From contig OX457056.1 of the NCBI GenBank assembly GCA_949752795.1, forward strand, positions 203,547,654 through 203,611,653: DNA of 64,000 bases, read 5' to 3'. Under the pieces are notes generated by a model that made no database searches, was not told the origin of the DNA, and saw only the letters and a program-made list of their open reading frames with translations. Within the stretch, counting starts at the first letter, position 1. Each line of letters starts with the position of its first letter. This document shows positions 53,945 to 64,000 of the stretch, one piece after another. Source of the DNA: Hyperoodon ampullatus. Taxonomy: Eukaryota > Chordata > Mammalia > Artiodactyla > Ziphiidae. Made by a program: the position numbers and the translations under genes.

Positions 53945-54645
53945 TGTTTTTACATCTTTATTAGAGTATAATTGCTTTACAATGGTGTGTTAGTTTCTGC
54001 TTTATAACAAAGTGAATCTGTTATACATATACACATGTTCCCATATCTCTTCCCTCTTGTGTCTCCCTCCCTCCCACCCTCCCTATCCCATCCCTCCAGG
54101 TGGTCACAAAGCACCGAGCTGATCTCCCTGTGCTATGCGGCTGCTTCCCACTAGCTATCTACCTTACGTTTGGTAGTGTATATATGTCCATGCCACTCTC
54201 TCACTTTGTCACAGCTTACCCTTCCCCCTCCCCATATCCTCAATTCCATTCTCTAGTAGGTCTGTGTCTTTATTCCTGTCTTACCCCTAGTTTCTTCATG
54301 ACATTTTTTTTCTTAAATTCCATATATATGTGTTAGCATACGGTATTTGTCTTTCTCTTTCTGACTTACTTCACTCTGTATGACAGACTCTACGTCTATC
54401 CACCTCATTACAAATAGCTCAATTTCGTTTCTTTTTATGGCTGAGTAATATTCCATTGTATATATGTGCCACATCTTCTTTATCCATTCATCCAATGATG
54501 GACACTTAGGTTGTTTCCATCTCCAGGCTATTGTAAATAGAGCTGCAATGAACATTTTGGTACATGACTCTTTTTGAATTATGGTTTTCTTAGGGTATAC
54601 GCCCAGTAGTGGGATTGCTGGGTCATATGGTAGCTCTATTTGTTA
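53945..54645 (-). mobile_element. L1 3' fragment
   Basis: Reverse complement of the L1 3' UTR (GAGTATAATTGCTTTACAAT, AGGTGGTCACAAAGCACCGA) and the end of ORF2. The minus strand around 54313-54555 encodes [20 protein letters not shown], a hallmark of the ORF2 C-terminus. 5'-truncated, no intact reading frames. Confidence 0.9.
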
Positions 54646-55015
54646 TTTTAACATCTTTACTGGAGTATAATTGCTTTACATTGTTTTGTTAGTTGCTGCT
54701 GTATAACAAAGTGAACCAACTATACGTATACATATATCCCCATATCTCCTCCCTCTTGTGTCTCCCTCCCACCCTCCCTATCCCACCCCTCTAGGTGGTC
54801 ACAAAGCACCGAGCTGATCTCTCTGTGCTATGTGGCTGCTTCCCACTAGCTATCTCTTGTACATTTGGTAGTGTATGTATGTCCATGCCACTCTCTCACT
54901 TCGTCCCAGCTTACCCTTCCCTCTCACCGTGTCCTCAAGTCTATTCTCTATGTCTGTGTCTTTATTCCTGTCTCGCCCCTAGGTTCTTCAGAACCATTTT
55001 TTTGAAACTAATATA
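54646..55015 (-). mobile_element. Second L1 3' end, same orientation
   Basis: Repeats the first part of the previous element (TATAATTGCTTTACATTGTT, AGGTGGTCACAAAGCACCGA) with differences. It is a separate, shorter insertion or a duplication next to it. Confidence 0.85.
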
Positions 55016-56284
55016 ATTTCATCTGTCAATAAAAAAAAGATCTTTGAATAAGAATTGCCTATGGTCATTTCATGCAAAAAGTCTGATGTTAAAAAGCTGT
55101 GCTCGCCAAAGCAAGCTCAAGTTTCTCATTTTAAGAAGTCTGGGAGATTCCATTTGGAGGTTTTACACCAATTCAGTATTTAATGTCTTTCCTAATACGT
55201 TGTATTACATCTTCCCTCTTAGTCTCATAATTATATAAGATCAAGGAGATGTAATTGCTTTTTTTCCCAACAGACTCTCTATAGGTGTCTACAGATCCCC
55301 TCAGTTTGCCCCAATGTCATGTACCAAGGTTACCAGTGTCATGATGCACCAGGATATGAAGAAGGTTAGGAAGCTCCCACCTGGCTAATCCAGGATAGTC
55401 TCCCCATCTCAAGCTTTTTAACAGAATCACATCTGCAAAGTCCCTTTTGCAGGTACCACATTCACAGTTTCCAGAAATTGGGGGCCCTTGGTGGACCCTG
55501 GGGGCCCGTTATTCTGCCTACTGTGGTAGGGGTGTTTGGTAGTGTACTTAGCAGTGCTTCGTGTCTTCTCCACCTCTCCCCGTAAATCCTAGAGCACGAC
55601 TGCGTGTAAATGGAAAGCAGGATGTCACAACCCTGCTCAGGCTTTTCGATGCTTTGGTGGCAAACCCAACCGCAGCCACTGCTGTGGGGTGTGCACCACC
55701 CCCTTCACCTCCTGCCCTCAGGAGTGTTGTCTGGGCACCAACCCCACTGGTGAGTCCTCTCCTCCTTGGAAGAGTTAAGTGTCATGAAGCAGCATGCAAG
55801 GGGGGCCTCTGGAGAGCGGACGCTGTACCCTTAGGAAAATGCCTAATTTGCATAGGACGGCATGAGTGTGTGGTGCTCAAGTGGGCACTGCTGTCTTCCA
55901 GCAACTGTGGGAGTGCCCAGAGAACAGGCTGGGGCAGGAGGCAGGAGCCATCAGCCAGATGGGGCTGCCGGGACAGCTCAAGTACTGTCAGGCTGTGTTA
56001 TCCGAGGTATGAGGGCTTTGACTAAGAGGGATACAATGCTATTCTCTTCTGCATCAGCCAACCTATATTGGAGGTTGCATATTGTGGCCGAAAAATGGTA
56101 GTGCTCCCTAAATATTTCATGTGCTTCCTTACAATTCCTAGCCCCTGTTCCATGTAGGTTGGGGCCATGAGATTGAGTTCTGGCATAGGCCCCTCACCTC
56201 TGACTATTGTCCCCGCTCTTTTTCATTCCTGTCTCTCGGACCCTGGACACCAGTGTAACAGGTGCCTCTGAACCCCACACATTC

Positions 56285-57425
56285 TTTGTTTGTTTGTTTT
56301 TGAAGTATAATTGACCTAGAACACTATGTTAGTTCCTGGTACACAGCATAGTGATTTGATATTTCTATACATTTCAAAACAATCACCAGAAATTGTTACC
56401 ATCTGTCACCATAAAAAGATATTACACAATTACTATATTTCCCATACTGTACGTATCATACCTGTGACTCATTTATTTTGTAGTTGAAAGTTTGTACCTC
56501 TTAATCTCCCTCACCTATTTCACTCCTCCCCCAAGCCCTCTCCCCTCTGGCATTCACCTATTTGTTTCCTATATCAATGACTCTGTTTCTGTTTGTTACA
56601 TTTGTTCATTTGTTTTGTTTTTTAGACTCCGCATGTAAGTGAAATCATACTGTATTTGCCTTTCTCCATCTGACTTATATACTCTCTAGATCCATCCATG
56701 TTGTCACACATGGCAAGATTTCATACTTTTTTATGGCTAATATTCCATTATATATATATACATACATATGTATATCTCTCACATCTTCTTTATCCGTTCA
56801 TCTGTTGATGGGCACTTAGGTTGCTTCCATATTCTTGGCTATTGTAAATAATGTTGCAATGAATATAGGGAAGCATATATATTTTCAAATTAGTGTTTTT
56901 GGTTTTTTCAGATAAATATCCAGGAGTGGAATTGCTGGATCATATGGTAGTTCTATTTTTAATTTTTTGAGCAATCTCCCTACTGTTTTCCATAGTGGCT
57001 GCACCAATTTATATTCTCACCAATGGTGCACAAGTGTTCCCTTTTCTCTATATCCTCACCAACACTTGTTATTGTCTTTTTGATAATAGCCATTCTGACA
57101 GGTGTGAGGTGACATCTCACCGTGGGTTTGATTTGCCTTTCCCTTGATGATTAGTAATGTTGAGCACCTTTTCATATGCCTGTTGGCCATTTGTATGTAT
57201 TCTTTGGAAAAATGTCTATTCAGGTCCTCTGCCCATTTTTTAACCAGGTTGTTTTTTTGACATTGAGTTGTATGAGTGCTTTGTATATTTTGGATATTAA
57301 CCTCTTATCAGATATATCATTTGTAAATATCTTCTATTAAGTAGGTTGCCTTTTCATTTTGTTGATAGTTTCCTTCTCTGTGCAAAAGAGTTTTAGTTTG
57401 ATGCAGTCCCTTTGTTTATTTGCAC
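56285..57425 (-). mobile_element. Older L1 3' fragment
   Basis: Antisense L1: 3' UTR (GAAGTATAATTGACCTAGAA) followed by the ORF2 end (TTTTTATGGCTAATATTCCA, GAGTGGAATTGCTGGATCAT). More diverged than the copies at 53945-55015. Confidence 0.85.
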
Positions 57426-58032
57426 CTACCTATTTTTGTCAGCACTCACCTCTACTTCTGAAGGCTGCTCATGGCACACCTGGGACATTTGACCCAAAGC
57501 AAGCTGGAGGTGCCGCCGTTAGGGTCCCCGGCAATGACAATAAACCCCCCACCTTCCTCCCCCCTGGGTCGGGATGACTGTGGGGCATGGGCTCCCAGAG
57601 TTTCCCACAGTGGTGACCGACCAGCTCCACACCCGTTGCAGGCTTTCTTCCCTTTCCTGTATCACTTTCCCTGTTCCTTCCTGGTGTTTCTTAGGAGCAA
57701 CTTCCACGTAAACGGCTTCCACTCACTTCCTTGTCTCAAGATCTGGGGAATGCCATGTGTCTGGATGGCGGCATCCCAAGATGGGGGAGCTTCCATCAGC
57801 TGGGTCACCAGGTGAGCAGGGGAGTCTCCCTACTCCCCACCTCCCTCCCATTTACCTGCCTCAGACTTTGCCTGCGTGAGAAATATGTCTTGTTGTGTGA
57901 ATGCACTGACATTTTGGTTTTGACTGCATTTTATTTTTACATCTTGGTTTAATCTGACAAATACAGGGTGGTCTGCTCTAAGCGTTTATTTTTATTTTTA
58001 AATTTTATTTATTTTATTTATTTATTTTTTCA

Positions 58033-58221
58033 GTACGCGGGCCTCTCACTGTTGTGGCCTCTCCCGTTGCGGAGCACAGGCTCCGGACACGCAGGCTCAG
58101 CGGCCATGGCTCACGGGCCTAGCCGCTCCGTGGCACGTAGGATCTTCCCGGACCAGGGCACGAACCCAAGTCCTCTGCATCGGCAGGCGGACTCCCAACC
58201 ACTGCGCCACCAGGGAAGCCC
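58033..58221 (-). mobile_element. CHR-type SINE with TSD
   Basis: Reverse copy, A/T-rich tail at the left, ending CAGGGAAGCCC. The direct repeat CTCTAAG(C/T)GTTTATTTT occurs at 57976-57992 and 58219-58238. Confidence 0.9.
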
Positions 58222-58761
58222 TCTAAGTGTTTATTTTAAGCAGGACACTGACAAACGAGAGCACCCAGAGTCCATCCCACCTCCCAAATATCTCTAATCT
58301 GTCCTTTCTCTCCTACCCTCACCCAGGCTCCATCAGCTCTTCCTGCCTTCTACAGTTCATACCAGGCCCCTATCAAACTGTTCCCAGACTGTGGACAGTG
58401 TGATCTTTTTACACATCTGATTAAATTAGTGCATACTTAATTCCCTTCAATGGTTGAAGTCCAACAGTCCTTAACAGGGCCTATATGGCCGTGTGAGAGC
58501 TGGTCCCGGGGCCACTCTCCGCCCAATGTCTACTCTCCAGCTCACATGCCTGATTTCAGATCCTTAAACAGGACCAACCCCTTCCATCTCAGGACTTTTG
58601 CACATGCTTTGCACATTCCTAGAATGCTTCTCTGTCTACTCTTCATCTGAGAAATTCCTGTTCATCCTTACCGTCTCAGCTTAATGGCTCTTCTTGAGAG
58701 AAGTTCCTGAACACTCAGCTTAGTTGAGTCCCGCTGATACAGGTTTTGCTTTCTTGGGTTG

Positions 58762-58890
58762 TTTTTTTTTTTTTGCCGCACCGCGTGGCTTGTGGGATTC
58801 TAGTTTCCTAGTTCCCTGACCAGGGATTGAACCCAGGCCCCTTGTGGTGGAAGCGCAGAGTCCCAACCACTGGACTGCCAGGGAATTCCC
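58762..58890 (-). mobile_element. tRNA-derived SINE (older CHR-type)
   Basis: T-run, GCCGCACCGCGTGGCTTGTG, ending GCCAGGGAATTCCC. The repeat CTGATACAGG flanks it (about 58734-58743 and 58890-58899). Confidence 0.85.
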
Positions 58891-59029
58891 TGATACAGGC
58901 TTTCATGCCCCCCACCCCAGTCATGTACTTCCTCTTCACAGCACCAATTTCAGGTAATTACTTGTTTTGGAGGGTGTATTTAATATCTGGGGCTCCCATT
59001 GGGCCATAAAGGCTGAAGGCCAACATCTG

Positions 59030-59115
59030 TTTTGTTTTACTGTTATGTTCCTAGGGCTCAGCACAGTGTGCCTGGTTTGGTAGGTGCTCAGTTAGTAAGT
59101 GCAGAATGAATGAAT
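59030..59115. repeat. L2 3' end relic
   Basis: GTTCCTAGGGCTCAGCACAG, then GGTGCTCAGTTAGTAAGTGC and GAATGAATGAATGC, the usual end of L2 elements. Confidence 0.7.
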
Positions 59116-60679
59116 GCATGAGTAAGAGAATAAAAGAGAAAAGTGTGCCTTGGACCAAGATAAACTTGGGAGGAAGCAGGAATTCCGACACAAACAGGAT
59201 ATTACAGCCCTGGCCACTCTGGCTCTGGGCTTGCCTTCAGGGTTGGCTTCTGTGAGCATAGTGGGGACGGCTGAAGAACAGTTCCTCCTTTATGTGCCGG
59301 GGGCGGTGGGCAGGAAGTGCTGGTGCACATTCAAAGCTCACTGCCATGGCAACAGCCACTTCCACTCTGCTACCATTGGCCACCCTAGGCCATCTCCCAC
59401 TGCTCTTCTCTGGACCCTCAGGGCCACTCCCCCCTTCCCGTAGCCCCTCTGCCCTCCCCGTGTGAGAGCTGATCAAGGCGCAAGGAGAGGTCATTTCATT
59501 TGGCCTCAAAGAGTTGGGCAGAGGTGGCCTCTTGGCAGAGAGGTGTGGATTCCTCTCCTCCCATCATAGTCTTTGGGTCCTGGTGCCGTCCTCCATATCC
59601 ATATCCTAAATTGGGGCAGACTCCAAACCTCCCACTCTTCCTTTATAATGCTGGGTGGAGTAGGTGTCCAGGGATTTATCTGACTCCCACCCATCTGCTT
59701 TGCCGGGACCGCCTCCCTGGATGATCAGTCTCCTGCCCTGGACAGTTACCAAGAACCTATGATTTTCTCCCAGTCCCCTCCCTCCTGGGTTCCTCTGAAG
59801 CTTTGGATTTACTGCTCATCCTCCCCCCATCTTGAAATTCACTCCTCCCTGGCATTATTCTGGACGCTTTGCCTCTGTGATTCCTTCCCTTTCTCCCATT
59901 TGCTGCCTCCTCTTTCTCCTCCAAAACTCTGAAGGTCTCGGTCCTTCCTCTTCCCACTCAGCCTCCCTCTCTCTTGCTGGCCCTACCATTCCGGCAGCTT
60001 CAGGCATCACTGCCATGTGGATGAATCCCGTGTATTATCCCTCCTCCTGACTGCCCACAAGTACTTGCCTGTAGGATAAACTCAAAATCCTGAGCAAAAC
60101 CCTCAAGGCTGCCGCCATCTTCCCCTTCTCACGCAGAGCCGCAGCTGCCCAGGCTGTACGAGACAAGGGACTTACGCAGCCAAAGCCACTCTTCCAGTAC
60201 ATTTCTGCCTTGCCCAGCTGCCCACCGTGTCTCCCAGAAGAGAGGCCCTGTGTATAGTGTGTGGTCAGGAGGACTATCTCCCAGAGCTGAATGAGGCTAG
60301 GGGAATGAGTTCAGGCACCCACGAGGGCTGCTCTCCTGGGAGGGGAGCAGGTGGCAGCCTCCCACCTGTGTCCTTCACCCCCAGGTGGGGTGGCATTAAC
60401 TGTACCAGGCATCTCTCTCTCACAGGATATGAATAAATGGTGGTGTGAAGGGAGGGTGGCAAAGAGGTTTGGGGTTTGAAACCATGTCATCTGGGGACTA
60501 AAGAGGGTAAGGACGAATTTGAGGACTGTCGAAGGCTAAGGATCCAAGAATGTGTCACTGGGTGCAAGGCTCAGGGAGCGTCTCTTGGTGGGACTCTTCT
60601 GCAGTAGGCTCCTCAGCCCTCTGGCCAAGGTCCTTCACTTTTGCCAGGCTGGACCACACGCCCCGCATTTGGTTGTTTG

Positions 60680-61030
60680 TTCACCAGGTCATGTCTTATC
60701 TTCCCTTCAGACTGGAAGCTCCACTAAGATTGGACGATGTCTGTCCTGCTTTCTGGCACTCCAGGCATTCCATCAATGTTTGCTGAGTGAACCAATGAAC
60801 CATACGCTGCCCCTTTCCCGTCTCCTTGCCTTTGTTCTCTCTGTTTCCTCCTTGTATGTACTCTGCTCCCCCACCCCCATCTCTCACTCCACTTGTCAAA
60901 ACCCTCCCCATCCTTTAAGGCCCATTCCAGTGAAGCCTTCCTGGATCCCCCAGCTTGGAGCCATTATTCTCCATGCCGAATCTCTGTGGCACCTGGCTAA
61001 CTTCTATCATATCACACCTTTTGCTTTGGA
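60680..61030. repeat. L2-like relic
   Basis: CTCCACTAAGATTGGACGAT, CATTCCATCAATGTTTGCTG and AGTGAAGCCTTCCTGGATCC are L2 3' region motifs. Diverged. Confidence 0.5.
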
Positions 61031-61074
61031 TTATAATGATTTTTAAAAATATATATTTATTTTTGGCTGTGTTG

Positions 61075-61352
61075 GGTCTTTATTGCTGCGTGCGGGCTTT
61101 CTCTAGTTGTGGCGAGCGGGGGCTACTCTTCGTCGTGGTGCGTGGGGGTTTCTCACTGCGGTGGCTTCTCTTGTTGCGGAGCATGGGCTCTAGGCACACA
61201 GGTGTCAGTAGCTGTGGCATGCGGGCTCAGTAGTTGTGGCTCACGGGCTTAGTTGCTCTGCGGCACGTGGGATCTTCCTGGACCAGGGCTCGAACCCATG
61301 TCCCCTGCACTGGCAGGCAGATTCTTGACCACGGTGCCACCAAGGAAGTCCC
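61075..61352 (-). mobile_element. CHR-type SINE, long form, with TSD
   Basis: Starts GGCTGTGTTGGGTCTTTATT and ends CCACCAAGGAAGTCCC in reverse orientation. TATAATGAT flanks it (61032-61040 and 61353-61361). It interrupts an L2-like sequence that resumes at 61380 (CAGTGAGCTCCTTGACGGCG). Confidence 0.9.
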
Positions 61353-62870
61353 TATAATGATGTCTATACCCATCTGTGTCCCTCTAGTAGACAGTGAGCT
61401 CCTTGACGGCGGGGCACATCATCTGTGTATCCTCTCTTCCCTACTCCCTGGCATAGTGCTTTCTATGCAGTAGGCACCTATAAGCGCTCAGTATAAGAAG
61501 GCAAGAGTATAGATTGCAGTCAGTGGCTTTTTACTGGTCCAGATGTTGCTTCCTTGCAGCCCAAGGTAGGGGCCCTGAGCCTCCTTTCCCTGGGCTGGAG
61601 TTCACCCCTGCTGACTGGACCATGTCCAAGGTCTCCCTCCTCCCTTCCCCCCTTCCCCCAATCTCTGCTAACACTTTGCCTAAATCTTTCCCCACTCCAG
61701 TACTATTTCAGACATTTGCATGGCCTGACCACAGCAGGGTGGGAGGGGAAATGCTGAGCTGCAGGGATTGTCCATCCTACAAGGTCCCTTGGCAAGCACC
61801 CAGGAGAACAGAGATTGCCCAATATGGAGGGGGCTGGGCTCCAGGAGGGCATCCAGGGGCCCCTCTGCTGCCCCCATGCCCTGAGGACCAGAAAAGCATG
61901 GGGTGAACCCAAGTCTGTGCATGTCTGTGGCCACCAAGCACTACTCTGCTGATGGCGGCAATAACAGGATGTGTGTGTGGTGAGTGAGTCATCAGAGAGC
62001 GGCAGAGACCCAGAGGAGCTCACAGGCTAGATCTCCCCCAACCCTTCTGGTTTGGGCTGCTAGAGCTTGAGTGGCAGCTCTTCCAGCAAGATTTAACCCT
62101 GGTGTTTCAAGGGTCTTCATCCCTGAGTCAGACCCCACACCCACACTTGGCCCAGAGGTTCTTAAACACTGGAATCTACAGAGCCACCTGGGGTTCCTGT
62201 TCAGTGTGGAGGTGTCTAGGGCTGCCTAGACACCGAATTTGCACCCTCATTTGCAGATCTGGTCCATACACTGTATCCCTGGGGAAATCCTTACCAGGAT
62301 GCCAGCTTCTTGCTGAGGGCAGTGGGTAGATAGCCCTGGAATGCCTGGTGAATGCGGTAGCCTTAGAAAGAGAGGCTAAGCTCAGGGGTCAGGCTGCAGG
62401 TGGTGGGGAGGGTGGCGAGTAGAGGGGTGAGGGAGGAAGCATCTGCTAGCTGGAGGTGAGCAGAAGGCTGGGCTGACGACGCAACTGCATCTTGAAGGGC
62501 TGCTCAGCCTTGGTGGGCTAGGAGTAGAATTGCTAGGACTTGGGAAGATGGGAGCTGGAAGGTCAGCCCCCTTGACATTCAAAAACAGAAAAATCCCCTT
62601 GCCAGGAAGATATAAAGCTATTCATCTGCAGTAGTCAGCAAGAGGCACTAATTAGTACTTTTAAGAGGAACTCAACAAGTGGGGCTTGCTGAGCTTGTTC
62701 AGAGAACCGTGCTGGAGGCTGCAGGAAACCCAACCAGAGCACTGAAAACAAACACACACACCAACAGTCTAGAGGGGAGACTAATGTAGTAGCTCAGAGC
62801 AGACTCTAGAGCCGACGTCCTGGGATAAAGTTCTAGCTCTTACATGGGTTACCTCAGGCAGATTAACCTT

Positions 62871-63080
62871 TTTTTTTTTTTTTTTTTGCGGTACGCGGGC
62901 CTCTCACTGTTGGGGCCTCTCCCGTTGCGGAGCACAGGCTCCGGACGCGCAGGCTCAGCAGCCACGGCTCGTGGGCCCAGCCGCTCCGCGGCATGCGGGA
63001 TCTTCCCGGACCGGGGCACAAATCCGTGTCCCCTGCATCGGCAGGCGGACTCTCAACCACTGCGCCACCAGGGAAGCCCC
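62871..63080 (-). mobile_element. CHR-type SINE with TSD, young-looking
   Basis: Long T-run, GCGGTACGCGGGCCTCTCAC, ending CAGGGAAGCCCC. The repeat AG(A/C)TTAACCTTTT flanks it. It lies inside a MIR-like relic (62780-63250) whose right half reads CTCAGTTTTCTCCTCGAAAA. Confidence 0.92.
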
Positions 63081-63587
63081 AGCTTAACCTTTTATGCCTC
63101 AGTTTTCTCCTCGAAAAAATGGGACTAATAATCATCCTACTTCATTAGATTATCATAAAGATTAAATGAATTATATATGGAAAGAATTTAGACTAATGAC
63201 TGGCACATAATAAGCACCATACAAGCATGTGCTACTGTCATTATTATTATTTTAAAAGTAGAATCTGGACATCTAGGACCCAGAACCCATGGCAGATCTA
63301 TTTAGACTCTTGCTACTCAAAATTTGGTTCACTGACCAGAAGCATCAGTATCACCTGGGAGCTTGTTAAAAATGCAGTCTTAGCCCCAGTCCTGGATGGA
63401 CTGACTCAGAATCTGCATTTAACAAGAGCCCAGGTGAACAGTGAGCACACTGAAGCTTGGGAAGCACAGCTGTAGAGCACACAGGGGGCCACACCCAGAA
63501 ACTCGGCCAGAGATTGGGCTACTTTGGGGAAGAGGCCAACAGGGGTTCGGTTGCCCTGCCTTGGGCTCCCCATAGCCTGGAGAGCCC

Positions 63588-64000
63588 TCAGACCCTTGTC
63601 AGAGCGGGCATTTTACGTGGGGACACGGCCAGGGTCCTTACACGTCGGTGTGTTGGGATGGCCTGGTTCCTGGGGCCACCCCCCACCCAGAGCCCAGGAG
63701 ATGCCATGAGGTCAAGTGGTGGTTTGCTGGAGTACCAGGTGCCCAGGAGGCGGTCCACCTGCTCCTGACTGGAGACTGCGCGCAGGTGGGCTTTCCCGCT
63801 TCCACCGTCCAGGCCCTCGCGGGGATCGGGCATCTCAGGGGTCTCCGGACCCCTGCCCACGGAGGCCCGGCGCAGCCCCCGCGCCCGCATCTCGCTCTGC
63901 GTGCTGGCGAAGAAGTGCAGCACGCAGCGGTGCGCGAAGTCCCGCGCGTGCTCACAGCATGGCTCGTCGAAGGGCTTCTGCTCCAGGTCCACGCAGTTGC
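63588..64000 (-). pseudogene. CALHM3: CALHM3 3' exon, partial, with C-terminal frameshift
   Basis: CALHM3 is the partner that gives the taste-cell CALHM1/3 channel its fast gating. The minus strand from 64000 reads NCVDLEQKPFDEPCCEHARD then FAHRCVLHFFAST, clearly the cytoplasmic C-terminal domain, and continues through EQVDRLLGTWYSSKPPLDL. After ASPGL the frame departs. The native ending GTRPSQHTDV with TAA (63638-63640) is in another frame, and the current frame runs on with an unrelated tail (about 30 residues) to TGA at 63588-63590. The remaining exon(s) are outside the window, so I cannot say whether the whole gene is dead. A protein with an altered tail is the alternative. Confidence 0.8.

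Noticed and set aside
54313..54555. Minus-strand open frame with [17 protein letters not shown]
   Set aside because: This is the C-terminal end of a truncated L1 ORF2, not a host gene.
59150..60450. Possible extra exons between CALHM1 and CALHM3
   Set aside because: Open frames here are short, lack paired splice sites and match no CALHM segment.

Overview
This is nuclear DNA from a mammal, almost certainly a cetacean. Genes are split by GT-AG introns. The DNA is dense in tRNA-derived SINEs of the CHR type found in whales, hippos and ruminants (hallmark GGGCTTCCCTGGTGGCGCAG), many with clean target-site duplications. I saw no BovB LINE and no typical ruminant Bov-tA family. L1 fragments, MIR, L2 and LTR relics fill the rest.

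Layout: (1) 870-35426, + strand: the last 31 coding exons of PDCD11 (RRP5 homologue), a nucleolar pre-rRNA processing factor with many S1 RNA-binding repeats and C-terminal HAT repeats. About the first 187 codons lie upstream of the window. All exon phases are consistent, and the reconstructed part (about 1,688 residues) matches the expected size of the human protein. The intron at 12290-13247 has U12-type (minor spliceosome) signals. (2) 37498-39807, - strand: CALHM2, complete, two coding exons, 323 codons, tail-to-tail with PDCD11. (3) 45190-49031, - strand: CALHM1, a clear pseudogene. It has lost its start codon, a 1-base deletion shifts the frame, a 22-base tandem duplication shifts it back, and exon 2 has a stop codon. 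(4) 63588-64000, - strand: the 3' part of CALHM3, with a frameshift just before the conserved C-terminus; the rest is outside the window.

The gene order PDCD11-CALHM2-CALHM1-CALHM3 is the conserved mammalian order. In other mammals CALHM1 and CALHM3 together form the ATP-release channel of type II taste cells, while CALHM2 is expressed more widely. Here the two taste partners are broken and the neighbour between them and PDCD11 is intact. That fits the known loss of sweet, umami and bitter taste in whales and is the main biological story of the window.

The intergenic stretches (39808-45189 and 49044-63587) hold repeats and no further gene that I can support. Exon boundaries were placed by eye from reading frame, splice consensus and resemblance to the remembered human proteins. 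Repeat names are by recognition, not by a database search.
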